DNA of 64,000 nt, taken from contig JAULBX010026052.1 in the NCBI GenBank assembly GCA_032358255.1, positions 176,888-240,887 of the forward strand. Reading direction: 5' to 3'. The position numbers and the translations under genes were made by a program. Numbering within the stretch: position 1 is the stretch's first letter; the number at the start of each line of letters is the position of its first letter. Shown piece by piece: positions 37,534 through 49,264 of this stretch. A model generated the notes under the pieces. That model was not told the origin of the DNA. It saw only the letters and a program-made list of their open reading frames with translations, and ran no database searches. This DNA is from Heterotrichella gracilis (taxonomy: Eukaryota; Sar; Xanthophyceae; Tribonematales; Xanthonemataceae).

Positions 37534-39503
37534 CTGGGGGCAATACAAGGCGATGGGTGAGGCAGTGGCTAGGGTAGGCGGGGTTATTGACTGAAAAGAT
37601 ACAGGCGTTGGTTTGGTTGAGTTCATGCAGCTCAATGCTTGCAAAAAAACCCAGTGGATATGCGCCTCTGTCGTGGAGTGGGCACTTTGCAGGGGTGTGC
37701 AGGGGTATCGCCAGGCGAGACCTGCTTCTGTCCTGTAGCTTAACAGCAGGTCGGCAGCTAGCAACAGCCTTCCCCACCTGGAGTGAAAGCGCCGTTATCG
37801 CCCATGCTAGGGCTGCTCTGCTTGAAGACCCTCGTGGTACCATCGCTGAGCTGCCTACATTTGCATGCCGCCACTTGACACAACCCCGCAAACAACCATC
37901 CCTTTCAACTTTGCTGTCGTGCGTCTGGTAGGAAGAGACAATGCCTTGAGCTGAAATTAGTTTAGCTGTGGCGTTGTAAAGTGCTGCAGAGTGAGGCTGT
38001 TGGTCCTGGTACTGTAGTTGGCAAACGCCCACATGCCGATGGCAAAAATGCCATGCCAAACACGACTGTCCTTGTGTTGAGATGCTCGAATTCAGCAGCG
38101 ACTGAACTTGACACATAGCGAGAACTGATTCCTTACTAGAACCTTGATGGCTTTCAATTCCGCACCAGCAATCCGTCGAGGCATCCACCCCGTGCCCCAC
38201 GTGATAGCCACCACTCGCGACCGCCACGCGCCAGACACACTGCCGCATTATGCATGCATACGCACTCTCCGCCCCCGCCCCTGCTGAGCGCGCGCCCCAC
38301 GGCGGCGTGGTCTATGCAGGCACCCACCACCCCTACCACTGGTGCGCCAGCAACAGGCCCAGCACGCATAAGCGCACAAGCCCGCGCCTGCACCTGCAGT
38401 TCATCACCCCAGTCGCAGCCCTTTCGCAAGCTTCACAACCTGCATCACTCGCATGCTTCAAGTGCTCCCGTCGCCCCCATATGCTTCAACGCACAGCTTA
38501 GTTGGACCAGTTGCTACTGGTGCTGTCAAGGAAAACGAACAGCAAGGCTGGGAAGCAGTTGAGCTGTATCATTGCGCGTGACAGCGGCCTCTTTACCGGG
38601 AGTGCAGTCCTCCACAGGGGTAGGTCCACCGCAGTTGCTCACTTGTGTCCCACTGCCAGTGCCACGCCAGCATCACGGGCATAATCTCTCATATCCACAG
38701 GTACACCAGCTATATATATGAGAGCGTGGCTCCCGGTGTACCTGTTGGACCTCCACCTGGCGGTGCTGCCACAGGCGGACATGCAGCTGAGACATTGAGG
38801 TGTCTATCCCTGGCGTTCAAACTAGCCATGCCCAGCTCACCGTTTGCACTTGCAACCTCTTTTCAGCGATTGCACTACCGTATGTGGCGATTACGCGTAC
38901 CAACTCACCAACGACAACCCAGAGCTAGCTAGCATGCCGCTCATGCTGCCCACACACCTGCAGGCACAGCCACCACCACCTGCAACACCAGCTTCCAACC
39001 TGGCTGCCACTTTCTGACGGCCTAGGCACTAACCACCTAGGGGCGAAGCAGTGTGGGCCCTTCAAGGAACTTCAGCCACAAGGGCGGTGCTTTGGGGTAC
39101 CAAATAGTCTCAGCCCTTGACACACAGCGGCGAGGTGAGGGTGCCTTCAACAGGCAGGGCATGAGGGTGGTTTACAACAAGGATTGCATGATGAGTTGGG
39201 ACGGCCAGGAGAGGGCATGGTGGCTGGCATATGGGCCAGAGAGGACCGCGTACCCTTGTTTGGGCACACGGCATTAGTGTCATGCCCCATGGCATGTGTG
39301 TATTGCATCATCGCCCCCCCCATGTGTTGCCCTCATACGCTGTGCATAGCGCCCACCGCTGGATGGCCCCACACCCTGTGTGCTACCTTAGCAAACACAT
39401 ACCCACCCTACCGTATGCCGTGTGTCTCGCACCAAAGGCAACCCACACCGCATCACACCTCGTGCAGGCCCGGTCCTCCCCCCCCCCCTCCGCTCCACCC
39501 GCC
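37534..39503. promoter_or_regulatory. Divergent spacer upstream of TTLL and the membrane-anchored protein gene
   Basis: About 2 kb. It probably contains the missing TTLL first exon or exons; the best candidate is the minus-strand ATG frame starting at 38248 (MRQCVWRVAVASGGYHVGHG). It also holds the promoters of both genes. Nothing else with coding character was recognised. Confidence 0.35.
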
Positions 39504-42500
39504 ATGGCTAGGCAATGCACACACCACTGGGGGGCACCACTGCTGGCCTTGGCGCTGGTTGCGGTGCACTTGGGGCTGATGCAGTGTCAGGAGTACATGA
39601 CCTCCGAGGTAAGGGTCTTGGAAGGGTTTTGAGGTCAAAGACTCTTAACACATGGTGGGACTGCAACCCTGGGATTGGAAAAGCACCATGTGTCCAGTGA
39701 AATATCGTACTGTGCGCCATCATCTGCCGGATTATCAGAAGACACCTACATGCTGTACGCACGCCAGTTACATTTGTGCGCATCATGATGATCCTCCTGG
39801 CGGGTGGTGATCCTGACTACGACTCCACCATATCTGCAACCGCCACTCATGAGCATGTGTGGTTCCAATTTGTATATATTAGGCAAAATACACATCATCC
39901 CAGCAATGCAGCCAGATGAGCGTTTTTTCGGCAGTAGCTCCAGAGGAATTGCTGATCGACCCAGGGGTCTGACATTTCCCAACCATTCTCCGACCCCTGC
40001 AGGTCACCAGCCTTGTCCACGGCACCCCCTGCGATGAGCAGTACGACGCCATCCTGGCCACCTACAACGAAACATGCAAGGACACCATCATGCACGGACT
40101 GGAGGAGACCAACACAGCGCTGTGCCCTGACCAGGACGACATTGCAGCGTGCATGCAGGTGAGTCAGGGATCCCAAACCCTGTATGTAAATCCCAACCGG
40201 GCTGTGGGGATTCCCCACAAACCCATGTGCACTGACCAGGACGACATTGCAGCGTGCATGCAGGTGCGGGGGATGGAAAATCGTAAACCCAAACATTTTG
40301 AACCCTAAACCCAAACGTATGGGAACCACCGCATCACAGGATGGTAGTGGTTGTAGGGCTACTGAGGCCCTTTGCAAATCATGCTTTCTTGCATATATGG
40401 CGCGATTCGCTCCCTGCATGCCTCCCTGGGACTGCAAATCCGGCCCGCGAGTGAGCATGGTTTGGGGCGGGCGCTCCATCTCTGCTTTTATATATCTTGC
40501 TATGATTTGTCTGCACCCCATTCTAGATTTGGCAGGCAGCATGAGCCTGGGTTGTGTGCTGTGCAGCTCCAGAAGTCTGCCTGGATGAGCTACGCAGAGA
40601 GCTGCGAGCTGTTCAAGTGGGCGGGCAACTACGACTCAGAGGTGAGGCGCCAGGTCAAAACCCTGAGAAGGGCTTTGTCATATTCGGATTGCAATCCAAT
40701 GGCGCCACATGCACGTGCTTGGCAGCGGGCATAGCACGTGGGATGTACAGGTGTAGGTTTGGGGATGTAGGGTTCATTGATCATCGTCTCGCCTGGTGTG
40801 CTGATTCCTGGCTTGAGCCATGACCCAGGCCTTTCTGTTATGCTGCTTGCCCTTCATCCCCGGCTTGCGGCCATCCCTAAAACCTTAAAAACCCTAATAT
40901 CTTGCTGCCAAGTCACAAACTCTGAAACCCTACGCCTATGCTGCCACCCTACAGGCCGCTAGTAGCGAGAGTGAAGCTTCCACCTCCTCGTCGGAATCCT
41001 CCCCTCCGGAGTCGGCTGCACAGTCACCCTCCGAATCTTCTCCCTCACCCAGCGAGTCTGCAGGTGTGCAGTGCATTACGTGGACAGGACACAACTCACT
41101 CGATTGCTGCATGTGGTGGTGGAATGCATCCACAATGCTGAGGGTTGAGGTTTGTGCTGGGGCGGCGGGATGCATCCACGCTAGGATCTAGGGTTTAGGG
41201 TTTCCGCTGGGGCGGTGGGGTGTGCAGACAACAAAGCCAGCAACATTGTCTGCATGCTCAAGGTGCCCGTGTGGTTCAAGGTGCACTGGCGGAGGGCCTG
41301 CATGGCTTTTCTAGGGCTTTGTCTGGCGTGATAGGTGCTAAACCCTAAACCCATTGCCTGCCACTCGTTCACTGCCCCTGTGGTGGTCTCTCGCAGGAAC
41401 AGAGTACTACCCACCACCTGGGGAGGCAGAGGCGGGATACTACCCACCACCCGCTGAGGCAGAGTCAGGATCCTACCCACCACCTTCAGAGGCAGAAACC
41501 TACCCACCCCCCGCAGAGGCAGAGGCTGTAGGAAGCCCACCACCCGCAGCTGCTGCAGCAGCTGAAGAGAACGCGGGGGTAGCAGCTGCATTGGCTGGGA
41601 CCGAGGAGCCAGGTGCATCACCTGCCACTGGGCGCCGCCTGATGGCCACTGCTCAGTCGCCTGCTGCAGCCGAGAAGCGGGGAGAGGCAGCATCCCCAGC
41701 TGAGGCCGAAGAAGAGGAGGCGGCAGAGAAAACCGCAGCAGCAGGATCGCCCGCAGAGGCCGAGAAAGAGGAGCAGGCACCCTCGCCTGCCGAGAGTGAG
41801 GCAGAGCAGTATGCAGAGGAAGAGGATGAGGGTGTGGCAGCTGCGCTTGCTGGCACTGAGGAGCCGGAGGTGGCCGAGACCCAGAAAGCTGCCTCTGCAC
41901 CATCTGAGAACAGCGAGTCTGAGTCTGAGTCTGCGTCTGAGTCACCCAGCGAGGCGGAAGGTGGGCGGGGATCCCTCACATTGCTCATCGGGCGTGGCTG
42001 GCTGTGCATGCGCTCTGTTTGAAATTACAAATGTAGGGGACGTCACAGAGTGGACAGTGGGGAGACATGCGCGCCTCGTTGCTAATCCTCAAGCTTTGTG
42101 CCAGTGCAAGACAGCATCTATACCTTTTTTTGCGTTTTGCCCTGATTGGTCGATTACAGGTGACATGTGGCTTTGTGGGCAAGCAGACCGTGCGCTCAAT
42201 CTGGTACCACTGCGTGGCCCTGCACGGCAGCGGGTTGTGTTCCCTGTCCGTTGTTATGGCACTTCCCATTTTTGACGTTGACCCGTGCACAGCAGTTGTC
42301 GTGAAACAACCTCTTGTGGATGTTCACATGCTTGTTTCCAATTTTGGCACCACAAGTAGTATATATATTTTTAATGGCTATGGGGGTGATAATGTTCAAT
42401 AGGTGTTTTTATATCTTCAGTCCCCCCCCCCATTTTTACTGGTTGATTGTACAGGATTTGACCTGCGCTCCATGCCCCTTCCCTTGCAGGCGAGGCCGAG

Positions 42501-42815
42501 AGCCCCAGTGAGTCCGGCAGCCCCTCAACCGCCGAAGCCGAATCAGGGTCACCCACCTCATCCACATCCGAATCCGCACCCAGCGGCGAGGCCTCCGGCA
42601 CGGGCAGCAGCGGGTGCTTCCCCATGCTCAGCGACTCCACCGACCTGGAGTGGTTCATCGATGGGAAGTATTACAGTGAGAGCAACACGGGGAGCGACAC
42701 CGCTGCAATTGCTGTGCTGAGCACCTTTGGGGCGGCGCTGGCGGCCACCTTTGGAGGGTTCCTGTACCTCACCCTTGGGCAGCGGGGCCAGCCGGCAGCA
42801 GCAGCAGCCAAGTAG
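39504..42815 (+). CDS. Secreted, membrane-anchored acidic Pro/Ser-rich protein
   Basis: Six exons, 39504-39608, 40003-40158, 40567-40641, 40955-41063, 41397-41960 and 42490-42815, encode 444 residues with closing phases. A signal peptide (PLLALALVAVHLGLMQC) is followed by a cysteine-containing N-terminal module of about 85 residues (TPCDEQYDAILATYNETCKD; CPDQDDIAAC; SYAESCELF). The middle is low complexity. It has Ser/Glu/Pro tracts, then four or five units of Y-P-P-P-x-E-A-E, then Ala/Glu-rich stretches including AALAGTEEP twice. A C-terminal hydrophobic segment (IAVLSTFGAALAATFGGFLYL) with a short tail suggests a type I membrane anchor. The PPP tracts resemble hydroxyproline-rich cell wall glycoproteins of green algae. 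I recognise no named family; a cell-surface or matrix role is inferred. Confidence 0.75.
40127..40265 (+). repeat. Exon end plus donor duplicated in an intron
   Basis: The exon 2 end coding for DQDDIAACMQ, with its gtg donor (about 40127-40161), is repeated almost identically at about 40232-40265. The copy keeps a gtgcgg donor. The distance between the donors is about 105 nt. Confidence 0.9.
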
Positions 42816-43329
42816 GGGCAAAGGTTGCGCGGGGGCAAGCATGGGCACGGGTATAGCGTAGACTGGCGGGTAGGTTTGGGTACAGTGGCAATTACAAGAA
42901 AAGCTCCAGCTGAAGCATAGGTCAAGCGGTAGGTGCGAAGCTGACAAATTATATTGCGTGGTAATTAGGGGCTGGGTTTTCCATGGGTGCTGTGGGCTGG
43001 ACTATATTTGCGCTGGTGGAATGGTTCTAGGTGCACAGCTATTCAGGATTTGTGAGGGGACTCTCAGACTGACCAATCGACGTTCTTCCCCACGTGAAGA
43101 GTGCGGGGCAATAATTATTGCCAGTGGGGTGACAGCAAGTGCAATGGGGCGGGCAGCACTGGTTGATATCAGATTCTGCAGTCATCATGATGATGTACAG
43201 AGTGACCCTAGTTGCTGCCCTGCACGTTCTTGCCAAAACCTGGCCAGAATCGTTGAGCTTCTTTGCACTATGGAATAGCACAACACTTCTTCAAGTATCA
43301 GCCCTTGGTGGGTGGACAAGGTGTAAGGA
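42816..43329. other. 3' spacer, no gene seen
   Basis: It follows the stop of the membrane-anchored protein gene and presumably contains its 3' UTR; a TGTAA occurs near 43321. Nothing else was recognised. Confidence 0.5.
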
Positions 43330-44047
43330 CTAGCACAAAATTTTTGTGCTAGTTTTTAAAACTGTCAACCTGTGCCATTCGAGACGCGCACGCAGCTGCA
43401 AGTTTATCCGGCTGGGAAAGCAGTAGGCAGAACAGATGCACTCCATGGCTTTGCACTGCTCCACGCTCAAAACTGACTCGTCAATCACCACATTCTCTCC
43501 CGTCGCAGTGTATTCCCGAGCATGCACTTTCTCGCTTTCTTGCTTGCCGATGTCAGCTACGAAGGCTCCCAGCTGAGTCAAGTCGTCTGGCGGAATTCCT
43601 GTGCACTTGGAGACGCAGCTTCGAAGCACTTTGTTGGTCGGCTGCCAGCAAGGCCTCCCACAGTTGGCTGCGTGTATACCCCTTGTACATGGGCTCTGTC
43701 AATCGAGCCTCCTCTTCCACCACCCCCAGCACTCCTCTGACATTGAGTAGGCCAGCTCTCTGCATGAAGTAGCTGACATGCGCTCTCAGCCTGTTCACCT
43801 GATCGTTAGCTGTCAAGGCAGCTTCGTTCGCTGTTGTGCTAGCAACTACTGAGTGTCGCAATGCCTCGGTGGCTGTTGCTGCTGCTCATGCTAGGGCTGT
43901 CAGCGCTTTACCCGTGGCTTTGCTAGCAGCTGCTGAGTGCCGCAATACTTCAATTTCAATTTGTGAGGTGAGCAGCTCTCGGGTGGGTAGCTCCACTTTC
44001 GACAGTGTTCTGAGCAGGCTTTTGGACAGGCGTATTGGTGATGCCAT
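43330..44047 (-). pseudogene. Broken minus-strand ORF with internal duplication
   Basis: From an ATG at 44047 a frame reads MASPIRLSKSLLRTLSKVEL onward. It meets an in-frame TGA at 43888-43886, then continues in the same frame to about 43630. There the coding pattern appears to move to another frame, which ends at 43330 (frame 2 includes SCVSKCTGIPPDDLTQLGAF and DESVLSVEQCKAMECICSAY). The halves around the TGA look like an internal duplication: EVLRHSAAASKATGKALTA before and EALRHSVVASTTANEAALTA after. Total span is about 240 codons. No family is recognised. One stop and one frameshift argue for a decayed gene. Unseen introns or recoding are less likely, because no good GT-AG pair removes the stop. 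Confidence 0.45.
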
Positions 44048-45996
44048 GCTGACCCTGCAAGTGAAAACGCCACCTTAGCTGTCTTGCTGCAAATGATAGG
44101 CAGATCTGCGCAGTAACTGAGATAAATAGCTCGAGGTTGGGACATAGGTTGACGCCTCTATTGAGGTATACCGAGGGGTTATAAAACTTGGGCTTTGGAA
44201 CTGTGGAGCCCTGTCAAGTGTACAGACTGCTACAGTAGTAACCAACATGTGGGTCGAGTGCCTGGATCTTGCCTTCAACCGGGACGCCTCAGCTGCTTAA
44301 AGCATGCTGCTTGCACAAGGAATGTGTCCTCGCTAAAACGCAAAACAGACGAGGGGCGCAACCGAAAACATCATGGGTTTTACCATTGCTACCTAGCAGC
44401 GGTAATGCCGGTTTCCAACCTGGTATAGCAACCCCATACGCGCAGGGGTTACCTAGTGGGCACAGCGATGGCCAAGAACGAGCGGCCTGAAACACCAGTG
44501 GCTCCCCTCCTTGCTATCACCTTACCAAAAGGCCTACTGGGCACTCGCGTATGCATGCATGCATGCATATTGCAACACGATTATTTGTGCCAAACACTCT
44601 TCCTATTCGGTGTGCATCCGCATGCCTGCTACATGCAGATTTATCCGGCTCGATCTGCGTCGGTGCGGAAAGCGACTTGGCGCTTCTCATGCTCCTGACC
44701 GAGACCAAGGCTAGGTACCAAGAGGGCATCGGAGTTTGCTGCCCTCAAAAACTGTTTAGGTTTTGGGGTTGCAGGGTTTAGGGTTAAGGGACAACCTCAG
44801 GTCTATAATGGCCCGATGTAACTGTCAGGAGACACCGTGAGGCTTACTGGTCAGGGGCAGTAAGGGTGGTACCGCGGCGCACGCCCAACTCCCGCCCATC
44901 CACCCCGACTGGCACTGTCACTCAAGCCACGCCGATGCCTACTAGGCATTGCCCATCATGGTGCCATGCCTAGCCAAAGGCTGCTGTTTAGTCCCTCTGG
45001 CTGTGTGGTTGTCCATTGGCAACACCTGGTGACGGGGACGCGCTTTGAAGCACCCCACTCCAGATGTGCCTCGTTATCACAGCGCTGGAATTTCCTGGTT
45101 CGAACCTCGTTGTCTGAACCTGGCTCATATAAATTTGGTATAGGACGACAGCCTCGTCAATTTGAGGCCTGTTGCCGACTATTGGCTCATAAAGAAGAAG
45201 GAAAGGATACGCACAGGTTTACAATATTGCCATAGTCACGTCTATCGTCCGGATTCAGTGCGCATTTGGGAAGGGCTGTCACAACACACTGTGCTGATCA
45301 TGCAACACAACTTGCAAAATAATTGACACATGTGAATGAGCTGTCCAAGAACTTCAAAACGTCATAATTGCTTTTGCATTGTTGACCAATATTGCCAATG
45401 TGATGTGGTGGTGACAGCCCATGCTGCAATGATGGTCTCGCAAAGTTTTCCTTATAAAATAAGAAGCATGTCAGGTATTTTCCTTACGTACACACCTCAC
45501 CCCTTCAAACTCCATATTACGTGGGAAGAACTCTCTCTACATCTATGCTATCCAGTCAATTGCAATCATTTGCAAGGTGCAACGACGGAGTAGTATTTAC
45601 TGTAACACCACGCAAGACCCTCGCCTGTCGCTGCACAAGATCAACCAACAGGCTGGTCCCAGAATTCAAGTGGCACCCCTAGAAAACTGCTGCATGCCCC
45701 CCTACAGGATTTCCAGAAATCCAGCCCCTACAACCCTCCCTTACCAATGCTGTGCCACTCCCTGCCATAGGCTGCTCCTTGTGCTGGCCACTCCGCAACC
45801 CGCCTTGCACAAATAGCAGGTGATTACCTGCCTCCCGAACTGCGCTACGCCGCCTCCCTACGCATCCCTACTGCGTGATCCACACCTCGCCCCGCGATAG
45901 CATGCAGCACCCGTTCGCCCCACGCTTGCGCGCCGCATCCCCCCGCGTCATCCCCACACGCTGACCCCGGCCACAGGTTAGGGTCTGGGTTAGGGT
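44048..45996. other. Spacer, no gene seen
   Basis: Nearly 2 kb without a supported gene. It holds a gcatgcatgcatgcat run at about 44554-44570 and TTTAGGG-like heptamers near 44770 and 45977. A ggttcgaacc stretch at about 45099 resembles a tRNA T-loop but no tRNA can be folded around it. Confidence 0.5.
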
Positions 45997-48900
45997 CTAG
46001 CCTCTATCCGGCGGGCCGTAGCCCCCCGATAGCGCCGCGAGGAGGTTCTCCGGCAGCATGATGCGCCCGTTGCCCTGCATCATGGACATGCCGCCCAGCT
46101 CGCCGAATGGCTCCATGTCGGCCGCGGGGCGCAGCGGCTTGGGCCCGCACAGCTCCCCTTCCTGCTCCTCCAGAAGGATCTCCAAGGCGCCGTCGGGGCG
46201 CAGCAGGTGGTGCCATGCGGGGTCGTTCTGCGGTGGGGGAGGGCGGGGTGGATATACAGCATGATGGGAAAAGCCTGCTGCTGGCTACAGGGACCAGGCG
46301 GTTCTCGAGCAGAGAGGTAAGGGTGGCTGGTGTTGACACAGGCGTTGGCTGCATCATGGGATTGTTGTACAAGGGTTTACCTGCCTACTGCCCCTGCCTG
46401 TAGCCATGGTGTGCCAACCTGCCTGTACCCGAATCACCAGACCATGCAGCTTGAGAAGAGGCAACGTACTGATAACGCTGCCTGCCACTGCGTGCCATAG
46501 CAAGCCCCCATCACCTAAGGAGGTTTATGAGTCAACTATTGCAGCTTCGACCCTCTGGGCACTTCACCCGCGTCAGGAGCAATAAGATTACATAGATTCG
46601 TCCGTATCATCGTACAGTAATACCTTTGCCCCCATTCCCCACACATTCAAGCCCAATACCTCTGCCCTCATTTCACCAGAATTTTACCCCACATCCCCTA
46701 CCTCCAGCTTTGCCTTGAGGCTTAGCGAGGTGCCGATCTCCGCATCATTGCTGCCGCAGATGTCCTTGAGCATGGTGGCAAGCTCAACCATAAACCCTAG
46801 GCTAGGGCACCGCTTGCCCATCTCCAGGTCCACGTTTGCCTCGCATCCATCGCTCAGCCGCTCAAGGAGTCCCCTCCGCCCGCCAGCTGCAGCCTCGGTT
46901 CCTGGGGCGCCCCGCACCTACACAAAACACAAACAAGCATTTTATTGAAAATTGTATTTTTAATTACATAAGTTAAGATTTTTTTTATCAAAGAAGGACA
47001 AATCTTGTTTCCCTTGTACCCAAAACACTGAGCAGGTTTGCTGCCTTCCCTTCGTCAAGGAGGAGGAATGAGCGATGAGACATCGCCCATTCTTCACTGA
47101 CCACCACCATACACTACCGTATGGTCACCCAGTACCCGCACCCGCCCCGCACCTCAAACAGCGGCAACCACAGGTCGTCCACCGAGCTCACAAACGCGCA
47201 CTTGCACACCCGCAGCACGCAGCACTGCAGCGTGTTGTTGGTGGGGTGGTCAAACGCCAGGTGCACCAGGGGGGCAATCAGCTGCGCCTGGGTGACCGAG
47301 GTGTCGATGAGCGGGTGGCCCCCCCGCAGGATGTTGCTCACCACCTCGGCTGCCGCCAGGCGGTGGGTGCCTACCGAGGGCTTTGGGGTGTGCTTGGAGA
47401 AGGTGGTGCGGTGGGCGGCGGGCACAACCTGGGTCGGGGGATAGAGGGTGTTGTGGCTGTGGCCGCAAGCATGAGCATGCAGGTGTGCGTGGCGGGCGGT
47501 GCTGTGTGCTCCAAGGCGGGTGTGCCACAAGCGGTTGGGTGCTACAGCACCACCATGCCGTTGAAGTGATCAATGGCTATGGCAGCCCTTGACCAGACCC
47601 CAAAATGCAACGCAAGCTACCAGAGGCATATCATGCGTGGAAATATTAAAAAAGCAATCCCGCTCAACAACAGCCCCATCAACCATGCCCAACATGCAAT
47701 GCTCCCCTCCTTGCACAACGTAATACTCCCACGCCATGCACATGCTGCTAACTAACCAATACACCAATGCACACCCCACCACCTTCATCCACACCCCATC
47801 CCCACATGCATTATTTTTTTAGATGCGCTGCCCTAGACCTCCATTTACACTCATCCTCACCTGCAGGATCTTTGAGATGAGCCGCACATTGTCCAGCGAG
47901 TGGCGCGTGGCGGGGCGCAGGTCTTCCAGACCCGTTGAGGCCATGAAGGGTGTGGCGCATGAGGACATCTCGTCATCCAGCTGCACCGCAAGGTACCGCA
48001 GGGGTTCGGCCAGGCCAGGCACGTCCACGGGGTCGGCGCGCAGCTGCTGGTCAACCTAGGGAGGGGCAGGGTACAGGGTTTAGGGTCCAGAGTTTGGGAT
48101 TCGGCCAGGCCAGGCTCTCGGCGCTGGTGAACCTGGGGAGGGGCAGGGTACAGGTATTTAGATGATTTACTGATGGACTATTTTGCCAATTAGGTCAGCA
48201 GCTTACGCGGCTGCCCTCTTGCATATGATGCAGGCTATAATGCTGGTGAGCATGGCAGGGGCCATGGCATGCACAGCAGCATGCGCAAAAACAACATGCA
48301 AATCCAATCGAGCTTGCATGCGAAGACGGCAGTCACCCTGGCATATGGCACCGCCTCCTACCCAACACCAACGCCGCCCCGCACCCCCCCAAAACCCGCC
48401 AACCCCTCGCACCTCCTCCCAGCACCGCGACGCCTCCACCTCGGGATCCGGGCCCCCACCGCCCGCGCCCGCGCCCGCCTGCGCCGGCCCATCCGGCGCA
48501 TCATCCTGCCCTATCTGGAAGTACTGCCGCAGCAGCGGGCTGTGGGCAAGCAGGTCCGCGGTGGGCTCTGTCTTGCTGGCAGATGGCGAGGCGCCCGCGC
48601 CGGCGGCGAGGCGCCGCCGGCCCTTCCCCCTGCGCCGCTCCCCCGCACTGCCCGCCTCATCGCTGCTGCTGGCTTCCTCCTCTGGGGGCGCCACCAGCTC
48701 CACAGTGAGCAGCTTCCGGGCCTGATGGAGCGCCTCAAGGGCCGCCGCACCCAGCTCCCCGTCGATGGGGTTGCCTGCCATGTTGAGGGAGATGAGCTCG
48801 GGGGCGCCCCCCTGGCCCAGCACGCTGCACAGCACCGCCAGGCCCGCCTCGGTGATGTGATTGTTGCGCAGGTCAAGGCTGGTCATCTGGTCATTGCCCT

Positions 48901-49264
48901 TGAGGGCGTCGTGTACCCGCTGCATCTCGCTGTCGTGCACCGAGCAGTCGTCCATGTGCACCCACATGCTGTCCGGGCTGTTGGAGGACAGCAGGTGGAG
49001 CCCATCTATGAACTTCTTGGTGGGCTTGCTGGTGGTAGTGGTGGTGGTGGTGGTGGGTGCGCCATTAGGGGAGATGGTGGCGCCCTCCCCCTTCTTCTTG
49101 CTCTTGCGCTTCTTTTTCTTCTTCTTGGTGGTGGCTGCAGGGGTGGCGGTGGCGGAGGATTCGGGCTCCTCTGGGCCAGACGAGGCCTCCTCGTCGTCAT
49201 CTTCATCCCCCTCCACCTCCTCCTCCATGCCTAGCTCCTCCATGCTGCTGGAGGGAATTGCCAT
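45997..49264 (-). CDS. LRR plus SAPS-like helical-repeat protein
   Basis: Five minus-strand exons, 49264-48413, 48055-47861, 47428-47153, 46917-46702 and 46227-45997, give 589 residues; all introns are phase 0. The N-terminus is acidic, then has a Lys-rich tract (KKKKKKRKSKKK) and a Thr run. Residues about 85-190 are RNI-type leucine-rich repeats (MTSLDLRNNHITEAGLAVL; ELISLNMAGNPIDGELGAAA). From about residue 285 the sequence is helical and resembles part of the SAPS domain of protein phosphatase 6 regulatory subunits: HRLAAAEVVSNILRGGHPLI, NTLQCCVLRVCKCAF, RRGLLERLSDGCEANV, GFMVELATMLKDICGS, and EGELCGPKP near the end. SAPS proteins tether PP6. The usual SAPS N-terminal part is absent, so the phosphatase link is tentative. 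Gene structure is firm. Confidence 0.6.

Noticed and set aside
37499-38248. Minus-strand ORF from ATG 38248 as the TTLL N-terminus
   Set aside because: Only the first about 30 codons look protein-like and no good donor joins it to the exon at 37533; mentioned as a candidate, not called.
45040-45130. Possible tRNA around ggttcgaacc
   Set aside because: Neither strand gives a T-stem, anticodon arm and acceptor stem that pair.
48269-49234. 321-codon plus-strand ORF
   Set aside because: It is the antisense shadow of the GC-rich first exon of the LRR/SAPS-like gene, whose minus-strand reading has real LRR motifs and phase-closing introns.
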